In this document: piece by piece, positions 29,224 through 40,480 of the stretch | How positions within the stretch are numbered: position 1 is the first letter of the stretch | How the letters are laid out: every line of letters begins with the position of its first letter | NCBI RefSeq assembly: GCF_013003985.1 | Contig: NZ_CP053073.1 | Location: 2,170,001 to 2,234,000 of the forward strand | Length of the DNA: 64,000 nucleotides | From: Usitatibacter palustris | Lineage (GTDB): Bacteria > Pseudomonadota > Gammaproteobacteria > Burkholderiales > Usitatibacteraceae | Direction: 5' to 3' | Position numbers and translations under genes: made by a program | The notes under the pieces: model-generated | Told to the model about the DNA's origin: nothing | Databases searched by the model: none | The model's input: the letters and a program-made list of their open reading frames with translations, nothing else

Positions 29224-29978
29224 TTCTTCTTTCCTGTGGATTTTGCTTCGCGCTTTTCCTGCACCTGCTGCTCGATCAACGTGAGGACCTCGGCGGCCGC
29301 GGCCTGCTCGGCGGCGCGTCGGCTCGGACCCTTGCCGGTGCCCGCGAGCGAAAGGTCATCGACGCGGCATTCGACCGTGAAAGCCTGGTCGTGGGCCTCG
29401 CCTTCGATCACCTGCACCGTGTAGCGCGGCAGGGGAAGCTTGCGCCCCTGCAGGTGCTCCTGCAATGCGGTCTTGGGATCCTTGTGCACGGGCTTCTGGT
29501 CGGCGGCGGCGAGCGCCGGTTCCATGAGGCGGGCAACCGCGGCGCGCACCGCTTCGAAGCCCGCATCGAGGAAGATCGCGCCAAGAAGCGCCTCGAGCGC
29601 GTCGGCGAGGATGGACGGACGGCGAAACCCGCCGCTCTTCAGCTCGCCCTCGCCCAGTCGCAGGCAATCGCCCAGGCCCAGGCGCTGCGCCGCTTCGAAG
29701 AGCGAGCCCTGGTTCACGAGCTGCGCGCGCAGCCGCGAGAGATCGCCCTCGGGCAACTGGGGATAACGTTCGTAGAGAAGGGTTGCGACCGCGCAGTTGA
29801 GCAGGCTGTCGCCCAGGAACTCGAGACGCTCGTTGTTGGGCGAACCGAAGCTGCGGTGGGTCAGCGCCCGGATGGCGAGCGCCGCATCGCCGAACCGGTG
29901 GCCGAGCGCTCGCTCGAGTGCGGCGACCTCCGGCGGCTCGGGGCTTACTTCGCGGTGGTCGCCGTGAAGTCGAGGCAC
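29220..29978 (-). CDS. rnc: Ribonuclease III
   Basis: The RNase III catalytic motif NERLEFLGDSLLN and the second acidic site DALEALLGAIFLD are present, followed by a double-stranded RNA-binding domain (DPKTALQEHLQGRKLP to the C-terminus). The start is uncertain: the core begins near 29910, the only nearby in-frame start is GTG at 29978 (252 residues, overlapping the DUF4845 gene by 34 bases), and a TTG at 30017 is the alternative. It processes rRNA precursors and other duplex RNA. It lies between lepB-DUF4845 and era. Confidence 0.9.
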   Translation of the reverse strand: MPRLHGDHREVSPEPPEVAALERALGHRFGDAALAIRALTHRSFGSPNNERLEFLGDSLLNCAVATLLYERYPQLPEGDLSRLRAQLVNQGSLFEAAQRLGLGDCLRLGEGELKSGGFRRPSILADALEALLGAIFLDAGFEAVRAAVARLMEPALAAADQKPVHKDPKTALQEHLQGRKLPLPRYTVQVIEGEAHDQAFTVECRVDDLSLAGTGKGPSRRAAEQAAAAEVLTLIEQQVQEKREAKSTGKKK

Positions 29979-30298
29979 GCGTTCAGGTTGTAGATCATCG
30001 AAATGCGAACGCTCCAATTGGCGGTGATCACGGCTTCGCCGCCTTCCTTCGTGATCTCGAGGTCCTCGCCCCGCACCGCCTGCACGCCTTCGATCGAGTT
30101 GCGTCGGTCGAAGGAAACGCGGATGTCGCGCACGGTGCCCTTGGTGTCGCCCTGCGCTTCCATCGCGTTGAGCATCTTCTTCACGGCGAAGAAGTCGATG
30201 TAGGCCGGCGTGAGCTTGGCCGCGAAGAGGCCAAAGAAGGCGAGCACGATCATCCCAAGGATCGCGCCCGTCAGTGTGATGCCGCGCTGCTTATGCAT
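29945..30298 (-). CDS. DUF4845 membrane protein
   Basis: 117 residues. The N-terminus RGITLTGAILGMIVLAFFG resembles a type IV prepilin N-terminal helix, followed by one membrane segment and an outside domain. This matches the DUF4845 family found between lepB and rnc in betaproteobacteria. Function is unknown. Its 3' end overlaps the probable rnc start. Confidence 0.85.
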   Translation of the reverse strand: MHKQRGITLTGAILGMIVLAFFGLFAAKLTPAYIDFFAVKKMLNAMEAQGDTKGTVRDIRVSFDRRNSIEGVQAVRGEDLEITKEGGEAVITANWSVRISMIYNLNACLDFTATTAK

Positions 30299-30334
30299 TT
30301 ATGCCTCCCCTGATCCTGCCGCGCACCGGACGCA

Positions 30335-31318
30335 TCATTCGATGCTGTCGAAGATGCGCTTGAAGTTGCCGAAGTTCATCCACACCAGGAAAGCGCGGCC
30401 CTTGATGTGGTCATCGGGCACGAAGCCCCAGTAGCGGCTGTCGCTGCTCTGGTCGCGGTTGTCGCCCATCATGAAGTAGTGACCCGCGGGCACCGTGCAC
30501 GTGAAACCGTCGTCATTGTATTCGCAATTGTCACGGTGGGAAAACTGCCGGACCTCACCGAGGTTCACCACCGGCTGCGAGGCGATCACCATCATGCGGT
30601 GGCTCTTCTCGCCGAGCTTCTCGAGGAACGTGGGCAGGCGCGTGTAGTTGAGCTCCGCGTCGGTGTAGTAGCCCGTCGTCTGCACCGGCACGGCCTGGCC
30701 GTTGACCGAGAGACGCTTGCCGCGATAGGCGATCTTGTCGCCCGGGATCCCGACGACGCGCTTGATGTAGTCGACCGAAGGATCGACGGGGTAGCGGAAC
30801 ACGACGACGTCGCCGCGCTTCACGTCGCCGATGTCGATCACCTTCTTGTTGATGACCGGCAGGCGAATGCCGTAGGTGTACTTGTTCACGAGGATGAAGT
30901 CGCCCACGAGCAGCGTGGGCTTCATCGAACCCGAGGGAATCTTGAACGGCTCGACCCAGAACGAGCGGATCACGAAGACCACGAGGATCACCGGGAAGAA
31001 CGCGCGCGCCATGTCGACGACGATCGGCTCGGCGGCATCCGCGCCGCGCCGCGGGCGCGCCCAACGCGCCCACCACAGCCAGATGAGGCCCGTGATCACC
31101 GCCGCGAGCAGCAGGACGGCGGCGAAATCCGTGACCTTGAGCAACAGGCCCATGGCGGCGATGAACAGCACCGGCCAGGCCACTTCGAGGATGCCCTTGC
31201 GCGTATCGGTGCGGACACTCCCGCCGCGCACGAGCACGAAGTCCCAGAGGATGATCGCCGTGCTGGCTGCGGCGGCGATCATGGCGATCAATTCCCAGTC
31301 GAGTCCTGCTTGGGGCAT
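30335..31318 (-). CDS. lepB: Signal peptidase I
   Basis: 327 residues from the ATG at 31318 with GGAG eight bases upstream; a TTG just before it is a weaker choice. Two or three N-terminal membrane segments precede the catalytic Ser131 in IPSGSMKPTLLVGD and the Lys186 general base in DYIKRVVGIPGD. GHYFMMGDNRDQSSDSR near residue 290 is box E. It cleaves Sec and Tat signal peptides at the outer face of the inner membrane. It follows lepA by 17 bases. Confidence 0.96.
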   Translation of the reverse strand: MPQAGLDWELIAMIAAAASTAIILWDFVLVRGGSVRTDTRKGILEVAWPVLFIAAMGLLLKVTDFAAVLLLAAVITGLIWLWWARWARPRRGADAAEPIVVDMARAFFPVILVVFVIRSFWVEPFKIPSGSMKPTLLVGDFILVNKYTYGIRLPVINKKVIDIGDVKRGDVVVFRYPVDPSVDYIKRVVGIPGDKIAYRGKRLSVNGQAVPVQTTGYYTDAELNYTRLPTFLEKLGEKSHRMMVIASQPVVNLGEVRQFSHRDNCEYNDDGFTCTVPAGHYFMMGDNRDQSSDSRYWGFVPDDHIKGRAFLVWMNFGNFKRIFDSIE

Positions 31319-31335
31319 CAATGGCTCTCCACGAG

Positions 31336-33129
<1,794 letters not shown>

Positions 33130-33155
33130 GGTGCGTGCGTGAGCCCGTGAAACGC

Positions 33156-33185
33156 GCAAAAGGCCACGGGTTCGTGGCCTTTTGC
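33156..33185 (-). terminator. Rho-independent terminator between the rpoE-mucD and lepA units
   Basis: A perfect 13-bp stem (GCAAAAGGCCACG / CGTGGCCTTTTGC) with four-base loop lies 11 bases after the stop of the glutaredoxin-like gene and 26 bases before lepA. The stem itself ends in the T-run. It would separate the envelope-stress operon from lepA-lepB. Confidence 0.82.
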
Positions 33186-33196
33186 AGTGCAACATT

Positions 33197-33442
33197 CTAC
33201 TTCATCCGGGCGAGCCTTGCATCCAGCGCTTCCACGTTGAGGTGGTAGTGGCAGATCTCGATTTCGCCGTCCAGGAGCACCGGGACCTTGTCGCCCCACT
33301 TCGCCTCGAGCGCCGGGTGGCGGTCCACGTCGACGACTTCCACTTCGAATGAAAAGCGGCCCTGCAACTGCTGCAGGGCCGCGATCATTTCATGACACAG
33401 GTGGCAGTACTCCCGAGAGAGAACTGTCAGCTTGGGCTTCAA
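33197..33442 (-). CDS. Glutaredoxin-like thioredoxin-fold protein
   Basis: 81 residues from a TTG that overlaps the mucD stop (TTGA). It has the redox motif CHLC at residues 13-16, a cis-Pro region [11 protein letters not shown] and the length of the small glutaredoxin family (DUF836) found after mucD in many betaproteobacteria. It probably reduces disulfides in the cytoplasm; the partner is unknown. Confidence 0.8.
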   Translation of the reverse strand: MKPKLTVLSREYCHLCHEMIAALQQLQGRFSFEVEVVDVDRHPALEAKWGDKVPVLLDGEIEICHYHLNVEALDARLARMK

Positions 33443-34914
33443 CCCTCGTCCGGCCGATACGTGATCAGCCGGCTGCCGTTCTCGTCCTTCACGAGGATGG
33501 CCACGGCCTTCTTCGCGTCGAGCTTGGCCACGGTCTCGTTGAACATCTTCACGCTCGTGATTTCCGTGTTGTTCACGCGCACGATCGCGTCCCCCGGCTG
33601 CAGGCCCGCGGCGAGCGCGTTCCCATCCGAGGCATCGATCGCGACACCGACGGTGATCTTGAGCTTCTTCTTCTGCTCGGGGCTGAGTTCGCTCACGGCG
33701 ACACCGAGCTTTCCGGTCTTCACTTCCGGCTTGGTGGTCGCGGCGGCGGTCTTCACGGCGCCCTCTTCCTGCAGCTCGCCCACGGTGACGACGACGTCGC
33801 GCGGCTTGCCGGCGCGCCAGACGTTCATCGTGACCTTCGTGCCGGGCTTCACCTGGCGGATGTAGCGCGAGAGATCCGGGGAACCGTCGATCACCTTGTT
33901 GTCGACCTTGAGGACGATGTCACCCACCTCGAGGCCGGCCTTGGCCGCCGGCGAATCCTTCTCGATCGCCTGCACCGAAGCGCCCTGCGCCTTGGCGAGG
34001 CTCAGGCTCTCGGCGACATCCTTCGTGACGGTCTGGATCTGCACGCCAATGCGGCCGCGGACCACCTTGCCCGTCGACTGCAGCTGCGTGGCGACGTTCA
34101 TCGCGAAGTCGATGGGAATCGCGAACGAGATGCCCGCGAAGCTGCCGGTGCGCGAGAAGATCTGCGAATTGATGCCGATCACCTCACCCTTGAGGTTCAT
34201 CAGCGGACCGCCCGAGTTGCCCGGGTTCACGGCGACGTCGGTCTGGATGAACGGCACGGCATCGCTGTTCTGGTCCGAGAGGTTCTCGCGAGCCGTTGCG
34301 CTCACGATGCCCGCGGTGACGGTGTTGGCGAAGCCGAACGGCGAGCCGATCGCGACCACCCATTCACCCACGCGGGTCTTGTCGGACTTGCCGAGCTTCA
34401 CGACCGGCAGGCCCGACGCCTCGACCTTGATCACGGCAACGTCGCTGCGCTTGTCGACGCCGATCACCTTGGCCTTGAGCTCGCGCTTGTCGGTGAAGCG
34501 AACGAGGATTTCATCCGCGTTCTCGATCACGTGGGCGTTGGTGACGATGTGGCCGTCGGCCGAGATGATGAAGCCCGATCCGACGCCGAAGGGGCGAAGC
34601 GGACCGCGCGGCTGCGCGGGCTGGCCCGGCTGCTGCGGCTGGCGCGGATTGCGGCCCTGGCCCTCGGGGCCGGGGCGCTGGTCCGGCGGAATGAACCGGC
34701 GGAAGAATTCGTAGAAGGGATCGTCCTCGCTCAGCCCCGGGGGAAGCTGCGCCTGGCTGCGGCGCCCCGAAGTGCTGATGTTCACGACCGCGGGGCCGTA
34801 TTTCTCGACCAGGTCCGCGAAGTCGGGCAGTTGCTGCGCCTGCGAGACGCCGCTCGCGGCCAGGCCCAGCATGAGGCCGAATGCCATGAAAAACGAATGG
34901 AGTTTGTGCGTCAT
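33439..34914 (-). CDS. mucD: Do-family periplasmic serine protease (MucD/DegQ)
   Basis: 491 residues with a signal peptide ending SQAQQ. The trypsin-like triad is His128 (TNAHV), Asp158 (RSDVAV) and Ser234 (GNSGGP). Two PDZ domains follow, about 270-365 and 400-485. A Pro/Gln/Gly-rich loop (about 75-105) precedes the His. It degrades or refolds misfolded envelope proteins. It is encoded directly behind rpoE-rseA-rseB, so it is both a member and probably a target of the envelope-stress regulon. Confidence 0.94.
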   Translation of the reverse strand: MTHKLHSFFMAFGLMLGLAASGVSQAQQLPDFADLVEKYGPAVVNISTSGRRSQAQLPPGLSEDDPFYEFFRRFIPPDQRPGPEGQGRNPRQPQQPGQPAQPRGPLRPFGVGSGFIISADGHIVTNAHVIENADEILVRFTDKRELKAKVIGVDKRSDVAVIKVEASGLPVVKLGKSDKTRVGEWVVAIGSPFGFANTVTAGIVSATARENLSDQNSDAVPFIQTDVAVNPGNSGGPLMNLKGEVIGINSQIFSRTGSFAGISFAIPIDFAMNVATQLQSTGKVVRGRIGVQIQTVTKDVAESLSLAKAQGASVQAIEKDSPAAKAGLEVGDIVLKVDNKVIDGSPDLSRYIRQVKPGTKVTMNVWRAGKPRDVVVTVGELQEEGAVKTAAATTKPEVKTGKLGVAVSELSPEQKKKLKITVGVAIDASDGNALAAGLQPGDAIVRVNNTEITSVKMFNETVAKLDAKKAVAILVKDENGSRLITYRPDEG

Positions 34915-34976
34915 GGGAGATTTCCTGTTATCGGATTGCCGTCGAACTAGGTGGGGGTAGAACGGGGTAAATCAAC

Positions 34977-35942
34977 TCAGGGCCGGCGCTGGACGCCCCG
35001 GCCGGCCTGCTGCACGGCGGCCGCGGGAACCTCGCCGAGCACCGTGATGACCTGGTCGCCCGAGGGGCGCACGTAGTAGCTGGTCGTGCCGTCCTCGCTG
35101 CTCGCCTCGGGCCGCACCGCGCCGTTGGCCGGCTCCACGAAGACGCTCATGCTGGCCAGGCCGTCGGTCAGGACGATCTGCGAGACCGGCTGCTCCCGCC
35201 CGGGGAACGTGCGGCGCATCTCGGAGACCTGCCGATAGCCCGCCGGGGGGTTGGCGACCATCCATCCGGTATCGGCTCCCTTGGCTTCCTCGAGCGGCCT
35301 CTTGTCGGTCGTCCACTGGCGGATCTGGGCCGAGAAGGTGGAGCGCACGTCGCTGCGCGCCACTTGGGGACCGAGCTTGAGCTCGGTGAAGGTGAACTGT
35401 TCGATGACCTGGTTCTTCTCGTTGAGCGTCTTGGCGCGCATCAGGAGGCCCGAGGCGAGCTCCGCGCACAGGCGCTGGGCGAAGCGCAGCGCATCGCGCG
35501 GTTCCAGGCGGATCCATTGGCACTCGTACCCGATGACGCGCTCGACCTTGCCGAGCTTGAGGTCGTAGTTCTGCGCGATGGCTTCAGGGGCCGCGCGGAA
35601 GATCGACGGGAAGAATCGCGCGGTGACACGACGGTCAAGGCGCACGGTCTTGGCGTCGGGCAGGTAGCAGAACATCTCGTCGTTGCGCCGCACGATCTCC
35701 TGGGGCGGACCGTCGAGGGACTGGATGCGCTCGTGCTCATCGCCGCCCACCACGACGTGCGTGACCCGCATGGTCTGGGTGCGCTCGCCGCTCGTGTGGA
35801 CGAAGGTGCCCGAATACGTGCTCGACTTGGCCGCCGTGGCGGCCCGCTGCAGCCACGCGAGGGGATCGGTGTTCGGGTCGGCGGCAATCGCGGGAAGGGA
35901 CCCCGCGACCGCCAGGGTGATCAGCAGGTGTCGCGGCTTCAT
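34977..35942 (-). CDS. rseB: Sigma-E regulatory protein RseB/MucB
   Basis: 321 residues with a signal peptide ending PAIAA. It starts with a MucB/RseB LolA-like domain (DPLAWLQRAATAAKSSTYSGTF) and ends with the smaller C-terminal domain (GWMVANPPAGYRQV). In the periplasm it binds the anti-sigma factor and protects it from DegS cleavage. It overlaps rseA by ATGA. 62 bases separate it from mucD. Confidence 0.93.
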   Translation of the reverse strand: MKPRHLLITLAVAGSLPAIAADPNTDPLAWLQRAATAAKSSTYSGTFVHTSGERTQTMRVTHVVVGGDEHERIQSLDGPPQEIVRRNDEMFCYLPDAKTVRLDRRVTARFFPSIFRAAPEAIAQNYDLKLGKVERVIGYECQWIRLEPRDALRFAQRLCAELASGLLMRAKTLNEKNQVIEQFTFTELKLGPQVARSDVRSTFSAQIRQWTTDKRPLEEAKGADTGWMVANPPAGYRQVSEMRRTFPGREQPVSQIVLTDGLASMSVFVEPANGAVRPEASSEDGTTSYYVRPSGDQVITVLGEVPAAAVQQAGRGVQRRP

Positions 35943-36478
35943 GGGCCCTTGGCGGCGACCGGCCGGTAGAACTCGGCAGACGGGGTCTGGCGATGGGCCA
36001 CGAGGTAGTCGTGGATGTCCGGGGCCGGCTGCACGACCGCGCCCGTGGCCGCAGCCTTGGTCGCGACCGCTGCCGTCGGCTCATTCACGGCGACCGTGGC
36101 GAGGCTGCCCTGGACGGGCGCCGGGCCACGAACCACGGTGGGGCCCGCCGAGCCGATACCGCCCTGCTGGAAGCCGATCCAGCCCACGACGCCAATAGTC
36201 GCGACCGAGGCGGCAGCCGCGAGGCTGATGCGCACGATATTGGCCATCGGCGGCAGGCGCCGGGGCGCGAGCACCGTAGGCTCCTTGGAAAGGTCGGATA
36301 TGACCCGGCCCGTGAACGGCAGCGCACGCGGTACATCCCCGCGCATCACGTCGCCGATCAAATGGTATTCATCCCAGACGCGCATCGCGTCCGGATCCTT
36401 GCAACACGCCTGGATGGCTTGCCCGGATTCGTGGGATTCCAGCTCGCCGTCCATCAAGTTCGAAATGTTCTGCTTCAT
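35939..36478 (-). CDS. rseA: Anti-sigma-E factor RseA
   Basis: 179 residues: a cytoplasmic anti-sigma domain (ISNLMDGELE start and VWDEYHLIGDVMRGD), one membrane segment near residues 80-102, and an Ala/Val-rich periplasmic part. The DGEL and WxxYHLIGD blocks are the RseA N-terminal signature. It holds RpoE inactive until periplasmic proteolysis. The last residue is not the VAA type seen in some relatives. It follows rpoE by 69 bases. Confidence 0.92.
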   Translation of the reverse strand: MKQNISNLMDGELESHESGQAIQACCKDPDAMRVWDEYHLIGDVMRGDVPRALPFTGRVISDLSKEPTVLAPRRLPPMANIVRISLAAAASVATIGVVGWIGFQQGGIGSAGPTVVRGPAPVQGSLATVAVNEPTAAVATKAAATGAVVQPAPDIHDYLVAHRQTPSAEFYRPVAAKGP

Positions 36479-36547
36479 GTGCCGCTCCTGTCCTGCGTAT
36501 GCCGCCCTGCTGCCGTTTAATTATCGTTTTGCCTGCTTACTGTTTGT

Positions 36548-37147
36548 TCACCAGCGTTGATCCTTGCTCGTTCCGAGCTGGGGGCGCAGCTTTTCCGCCA
36601 CCGCCTCCCGCGCCCGGAAAATGCGCGACCGAACCGTTCCGATCGGGCAATTCATGATCTGCGCGATTTCCTCGTAGGACAATCCCTCGATTTCCCGAAG
36701 GGTGATGGCCGTCCGAAGCTCCTCGGGCAACGCATCGATCGCATCGTTCACTGTCTGCGCAATCTGTTTCGTCGCGAGCTGGCTTTCGGGGGTGTTGATG
36801 TCCCTGAGGCCTGCCGCGTCGTCGAATCCTTCCGCCTCTTCACTGTCGAACTCGGTCGACGTCGGTGCCCTGCGACCCAGCGCGATCAGGTAGTTCTTCG
36901 CGGTGTTGATGCCGATCCGGTAAAGCCAGGTATAGAACGCGCTGTCGCCCCGGAAGTTCGGCAAGGCACGATAGGCCTTGATGAAGGCTTCCTGCGCGAC
37001 GTCCTGGATCTCAGCCGGATCGCGAATAATGCGCGCGAGCAGGCGCTCGAGCTTGCGCTGGTACTTGACCACCAGCATCTCGAAAGCCTTCTTTTCGCCT
37101 CGCTGTGCGCGTTCGACCAGCAGTTGGTCGATTTCACGATCGCTCAT
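36548..37147 (-). CDS. rpoE: RNA polymerase sigma-E factor
   Basis: 199 residues from the ATG at 37147, giving the normal length; the open frame reaches 37342 but the extra part has no family match. Region 2 shows DVAQEAFIKAYRALPNFRG and FYTWLYRIGINTAKNYL; region 4 shows LPEELRTAITLREIEGLSYE and CPIGTVRSRIFRAREA. It directs the envelope-stress response. It heads the operon with rseA, rseB and mucD and has a candidate self-recognised promoter upstream. Confidence 0.96.
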   Translation of the reverse strand: MSDREIDQLLVERAQRGEKKAFEMLVVKYQRKLERLLARIIRDPAEIQDVAQEAFIKAYRALPNFRGDSAFYTWLYRIGINTAKNYLIALGRRAPTSTEFDSEEAEGFDDAAGLRDINTPESQLATKQIAQTVNDAIDALPEELRTAITLREIEGLSYEEIAQIMNCPIGTVRSRIFRAREAVAEKLRPQLGTSKDQRW

Positions 37148-37306
37148 CCCGCCCTGATTTTGCGTTGTCCTGTTCGGTATGGTCACGCCACCCGTCAGGG
37201 CATGCGCGTCAGGGCTCGCCACGAACGGCTTGGAGGCCTGCTGCGGTAGTATAAAGCCTAGCCTTTTCATTCCTTTGGCGGCGCCTTCCGCAACTGACAT
37301 GGCCAA

Positions 37307-37333
37307 TAGACGGGGTGCCTTGCAAATAGTTCC
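37307..37333 (-). promoter_or_regulatory. Candidate sigma-E promoter for rpoE
   Basis: On the minus strand GGAACT (37333-37328) and TCTA (37310-37307) are 17 bases apart, the spacing of the E. coli-type sigma-E consensus (GGAACTT, 16 bases, TCTGA or TCTAA). Transcription would start about 155 bases before rpoE, so the gene could activate itself. It lies in the divergent gap with nadB. Confidence 0.55.
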
Positions 37334-37374
37334 TCGAAGCATGGGGTCTTTCCCCCACCTCCGGCGTTCCTGAC

Positions 37375-38994
37375 GTGTCCCGATACGACGTCCTCATCAT
37401 CGGCAGCGGGCTGGCCGGTCTCTCGGCCGCGCTGAAGCTCGCCCCGCATTTCAAGGTTGCACTTGTCACCAAGCAGGAACTGCTCGATGGCGCTTCGTCC
37501 TGGGCGCAGGGCGGCATTGCCGCAGTGCTCGACGGCGCGGATTCGCTCGATGATCACGCGCGCGACACGCACGTGGCGGGTGCGGGACTCTGCGACGACG
37601 CCGCGGTGCGCTTCGTGGTGGAGCGCGGCCGCAGGGCGGTCGAATGGCTGGTCTCGCAAGGCGTTCCTTTCACGCGTGAAGACGGCGGCGAAGAAGGCCT
37701 GCATCTCACGCGCGAAGGTGGCCACAGCCACCGCCGCATCGTGCATGCCGCCGACGCCACGGGCAGCGCGGTGCAAACCACGCTGGTTGGAAGGGTTCGA
37801 CAGCATCCGAACATCGAAGTGCTGCAACATCACATCGCCGTCGATTTAATTTCGGGCCGCCGACTTGGCACGGGAATTCCCGACCGGGTGTGGGGCGCGT
37901 ACGTCCTGGACCGCCAGGCGGGCCGCGTGAAGACGATCGGCGCGCGCCACACGATTCTTGCCACGGGCGGCGCGGGCAAGGTCTACATCTATACGACCAA
38001 CCCGGACACGGCGAGCGGCGACGGCGTGGCGATGGGCTGGCGCGCGGGCTGCCACGTCGCGAACATGGAGTTCATCCAGTTCCATCCGACGTGCCTTTAC
38101 CATCCGCACGCGAAATCGTTCCTTATTTCCGAGGCGGTGCGCGGCGAAGGCGGATTGCTCAAGCTTCCGAACGGCGAGCGCTTCATGCCGCGGCACGATC
38201 CACGCGCGGAACTCGCGCCCCGCGACATCGTCGCGCGCGCGATCGACTTCGAGATCAAGCGCCATGGCCTCGATTGCGTGCATCTGGACGTCACGCATCT
38301 TCCGGCCGAGTTCCTCCGCGAGCATTTTCCCAACATCCTCCAGCGCTGCCTCGACTTCGGCATCGACATCACCCGGGAACCGATTCCGGTCGTTCCGGCG
38401 GCGCACTACACCTGCGGGGGCCTGGTCACCGATCTTCGCGGCCGCACCACCCTGCCCGGTCTCTATGGCCTCGGCGAAGTGGCGTGCACCGGATTGCATG
38501 GGGCCAACCGACTCGCTTCCAATTCGCTCCTCGAGTGCCTGGTGTTCGCCGACTCGGCCGCGAGCGACATCAGCGCCGCAGGCCCCGTCGAGATTCCGAA
38601 GCTTCCCGATTGGGACGAGAGCCGCGTGACGGACGCCGATGAGGAAGTCGTGATCGCGCACGCGTGGGACGAGCTGCGCCGCTTCATGTGGAACTACGTC
38701 GGGATCGTACGCACGAACAAGCGCCTGGAGCGCGCGCGCCATCGCATCCAGCTCCTGCAGGAAGAGATCCACGAGTTCTATTCGACGTTCCGCGTCACCA
38801 ACGACCTGCTCGAGCTGCGCAACCTCGTGGCCACCGCGGATCTCATCGTTCGCTGCGCCCTCGCGCGCAAGGAAAGCCGCGGCCTGCACTACAGCCGCGA
38901 CTACCCGGACACGCTCCCCGAGGCACGCAACACCGTGCTCGTGCCCCCAACCGACACGACGCGCGGCACGCAACGCGTAGCCCTCGTACCGTGA
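37375..38994 (+). CDS. nadB: L-aspartate oxidase
   Basis: 539 residues from a GTG. The FAD site is [39 protein letters not shown] and [15 protein letters not shown] are active-site blocks of the succinate dehydrogenase/aspartate oxidase family, and [23 protein letters not shown] is cut here to its core [11 protein letters not shown]. It oxidises aspartate to iminoaspartate for quinolinate and NAD synthesis. Divergence from rpoE is common in proteobacteria. It is coupled by GTGA to the hydrate-repair gene, also an NAD-related function. Confidence 0.95.
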   Translation: MSRYDVLIIGSGLAGLSAALKLAPHFKVALVTKQELLDGASSWAQGGIAAVLDGADSLDDHARDTHVAGAGLCDDAAVRFVVERGRRAVEWLVSQGVPFTREDGGEEGLHLTREGGHSHRRIVHAADATGSAVQTTLVGRVRQHPNIEVLQHHIAVDLISGRRLGTGIPDRVWGAYVLDRQAGRVKTIGARHTILATGGAGKVYIYTTNPDTASGDGVAMGWRAGCHVANMEFIQFHPTCLYHPHAKSFLISEAVRGEGGLLKLPNGERFMPRHDPRAELAPRDIVARAIDFEIKRHGLDCVHLDVTHLPAEFLREHFPNILQRCLDFGIDITREPIPVVPAAHYTCGGLVTDLRGRTTLPGLYGLGEVACTGLHGANRLASNSLLECLVFADSAASDISAAGPVEIPKLPDWDESRVTDADEEVVIAHAWDELRRFMWNYVGIVRTNKRLERARHRIQLLQEEIHEFYSTFRVTNDLLELRNLVATADLIVRCALARKESRGLHYSRDYPDTLPEARNTVLVPPTDTTRGTQRVALVP

Positions 38995-40472
38995 CTTCGC
39001 TCTACCTTGCGCGCGAGATCCGCGCGCTCGAGGCGCGAGCGCCGGCCGGTGTTTCCCTCATGGAACGCGCGGGCCGCGCCGTCGCCGAACTGGCCTCGGG
39101 CCTCGCGGCGGAAACCGGCGAAGCGATCCTCGTCGTCGCCGGCGAAGGCAACAATGGCGGCGATGCGTGGGTCGCGGCCGATCGCCTGCGCGAGAGCTTC
39201 CATCGCGTCACCGTGCTCGATGCGGGCAAGGGCGAGCCGGCAGCCACCGAAGCGCGCGCGGCAAAATCGCGCTTTGTCGCGGGTGGTGGCGAAGTCGTTC
39301 GCGAATGGCCCGAGCGCCTGCAGCCGGCGCTGATCATCGACGGGTTGCTGGGCATCGGGCTCTCGCGCGACGTGCAGGGCCGCTACGCCACGCATGTCGA
39401 TCAAATCAATCATGCCAACGCCCTCGTGCTCGCGATCGATGTGCCCAGCGGCCTCGATGCGAATACCGGTGCCGTTCGCGGCAGCGCCGTTCGCGCCGAC
39501 CACACGATCACCTTTCTTGCCGCAAAGCCCGGGCTTTACACCGGCGACGGCCTCGACCACGCGGGACAGGTCCACGTCGACACGTTGGGCATCACGCCGC
39601 CGGCCGAAACACTCCACGGCACCCTCCTCTCACCGGACGCGCTGAGGGGCTGGCTCGCGCCGCGCTCCCGCAATTCGCACAAGGGATCCTTCCGCACGCT
39701 CGGCGTCGTCGGTGGCACGCGCGGCATGGCGGGCGCGGCACTCATCGCGGCGCGCGCCGGGTTGTTCGCCGGCGCCGGCAAGGTCTACGTGGGATTGCTC
39801 GCCGAAACGCTCGCCTACGACCCGGGCGCGCCCGAACTCATGCTGCGCAGCGTCGATGACACGCTCGAAGCCGATGTGATCGTCGCCGGACCGGGCGCGG
39901 GCCTCTCGCCCAGCGCCACGTCGCGCTCGACGTTCGAGCGCTCGACGCTGCCCACGATCATCGAGATGGAAAAACCGATCGTGCTCGATGCCGACGCGCT
40001 CAATGCGATCGCCGTGCAGGACGCCCTCCAGGCTTCACTCCAGGCTCGCACGCTTCCCGCGATCCTCACGCCGCACCCAGGAGAAGCCGCGCGCCTGCTG
40101 CGCTCGACCATCGCCGAAGTGCAACGTGACCGCATCGGCGCCGCGGTGGCGCTCGCGAAGAAATACAACGCCCACGTCGTCGTCAAAGGCGCGGGCAGCG
40201 TCTGCGCAACACCCCACGGCGAATGGAGCATCAACGCGACCGGCAACCCCGGCCTCGCGAGCGGAGGCACGGGCGACGCACTCGCCGGCCTCATCGGTGC
40301 GATGCTCTGCCAGGGCCTCGCGCCCGGACGCGCCCTCGCCTACGCGGTGTGCCTGCACGGCGCCGCCGCCGACGCCTGTGTCGCGCAGGGCACGGGCCCG
40401 ACCGGCCTCACCGCCACGGACGTCATTCTCGCGGCCCGCCGCGTGCTCAACGACTGGATTCAAGTCTCCTAG
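38991..40472 (+). CDS. nnr: Bifunctional NAD(P)H-hydrate epimerase / ADP-dependent dehydratase
   Basis: 493 residues from a GTG overlapping the nadB stop. The N-terminal YjeF_N epimerase domain (about 1-205) shows [19 protein letters not shown] and [11 protein letters not shown]. The C-terminal ribokinase-like dehydratase domain (about 220-490) shows [33 protein letters not shown] and [15 protein letters not shown]. Together they repair hydrated NADH and NADPH. Its pairing with nadB groups NAD synthesis and repair. Confidence 0.94.
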   Translation: MTSLYLAREIRALEARAPAGVSLMERAGRAVAELASGLAAETGEAILVVAGEGNNGGDAWVAADRLRESFHRVTVLDAGKGEPAATEARAAKSRFVAGGGEVVREWPERLQPALIIDGLLGIGLSRDVQGRYATHVDQINHANALVLAIDVPSGLDANTGAVRGSAVRADHTITFLAAKPGLYTGDGLDHAGQVHVDTLGITPPAETLHGTLLSPDALRGWLAPRSRNSHKGSFRTLGVVGGTRGMAGAALIAARAGLFAGAGKVYVGLLAETLAYDPGAPELMLRSVDDTLEADVIVAGPGAGLSPSATSRSTFERSTLPTIIEMEKPIVLDADALNAIAVQDALQASLQARTLPAILTPHPGEAARLLRSTIAEVQRDRIGAAVALAKKYNAHVVVKGAGSVCATPHGEWSINATGNPGLASGGTGDALAGLIGAMLCQGLAPGRALAYAVCLHGAAADACVAQGTGPTGLTATDVILAARRVLNDWIQVS

Positions 40473-40480
40473 GTAAAGCC

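Noticed and set aside
33130-33195. N-terminal extension of lepA
   Set aside because: It would read through the terminator hairpin, and LepA proteins start at the [12 protein letters not shown] block.
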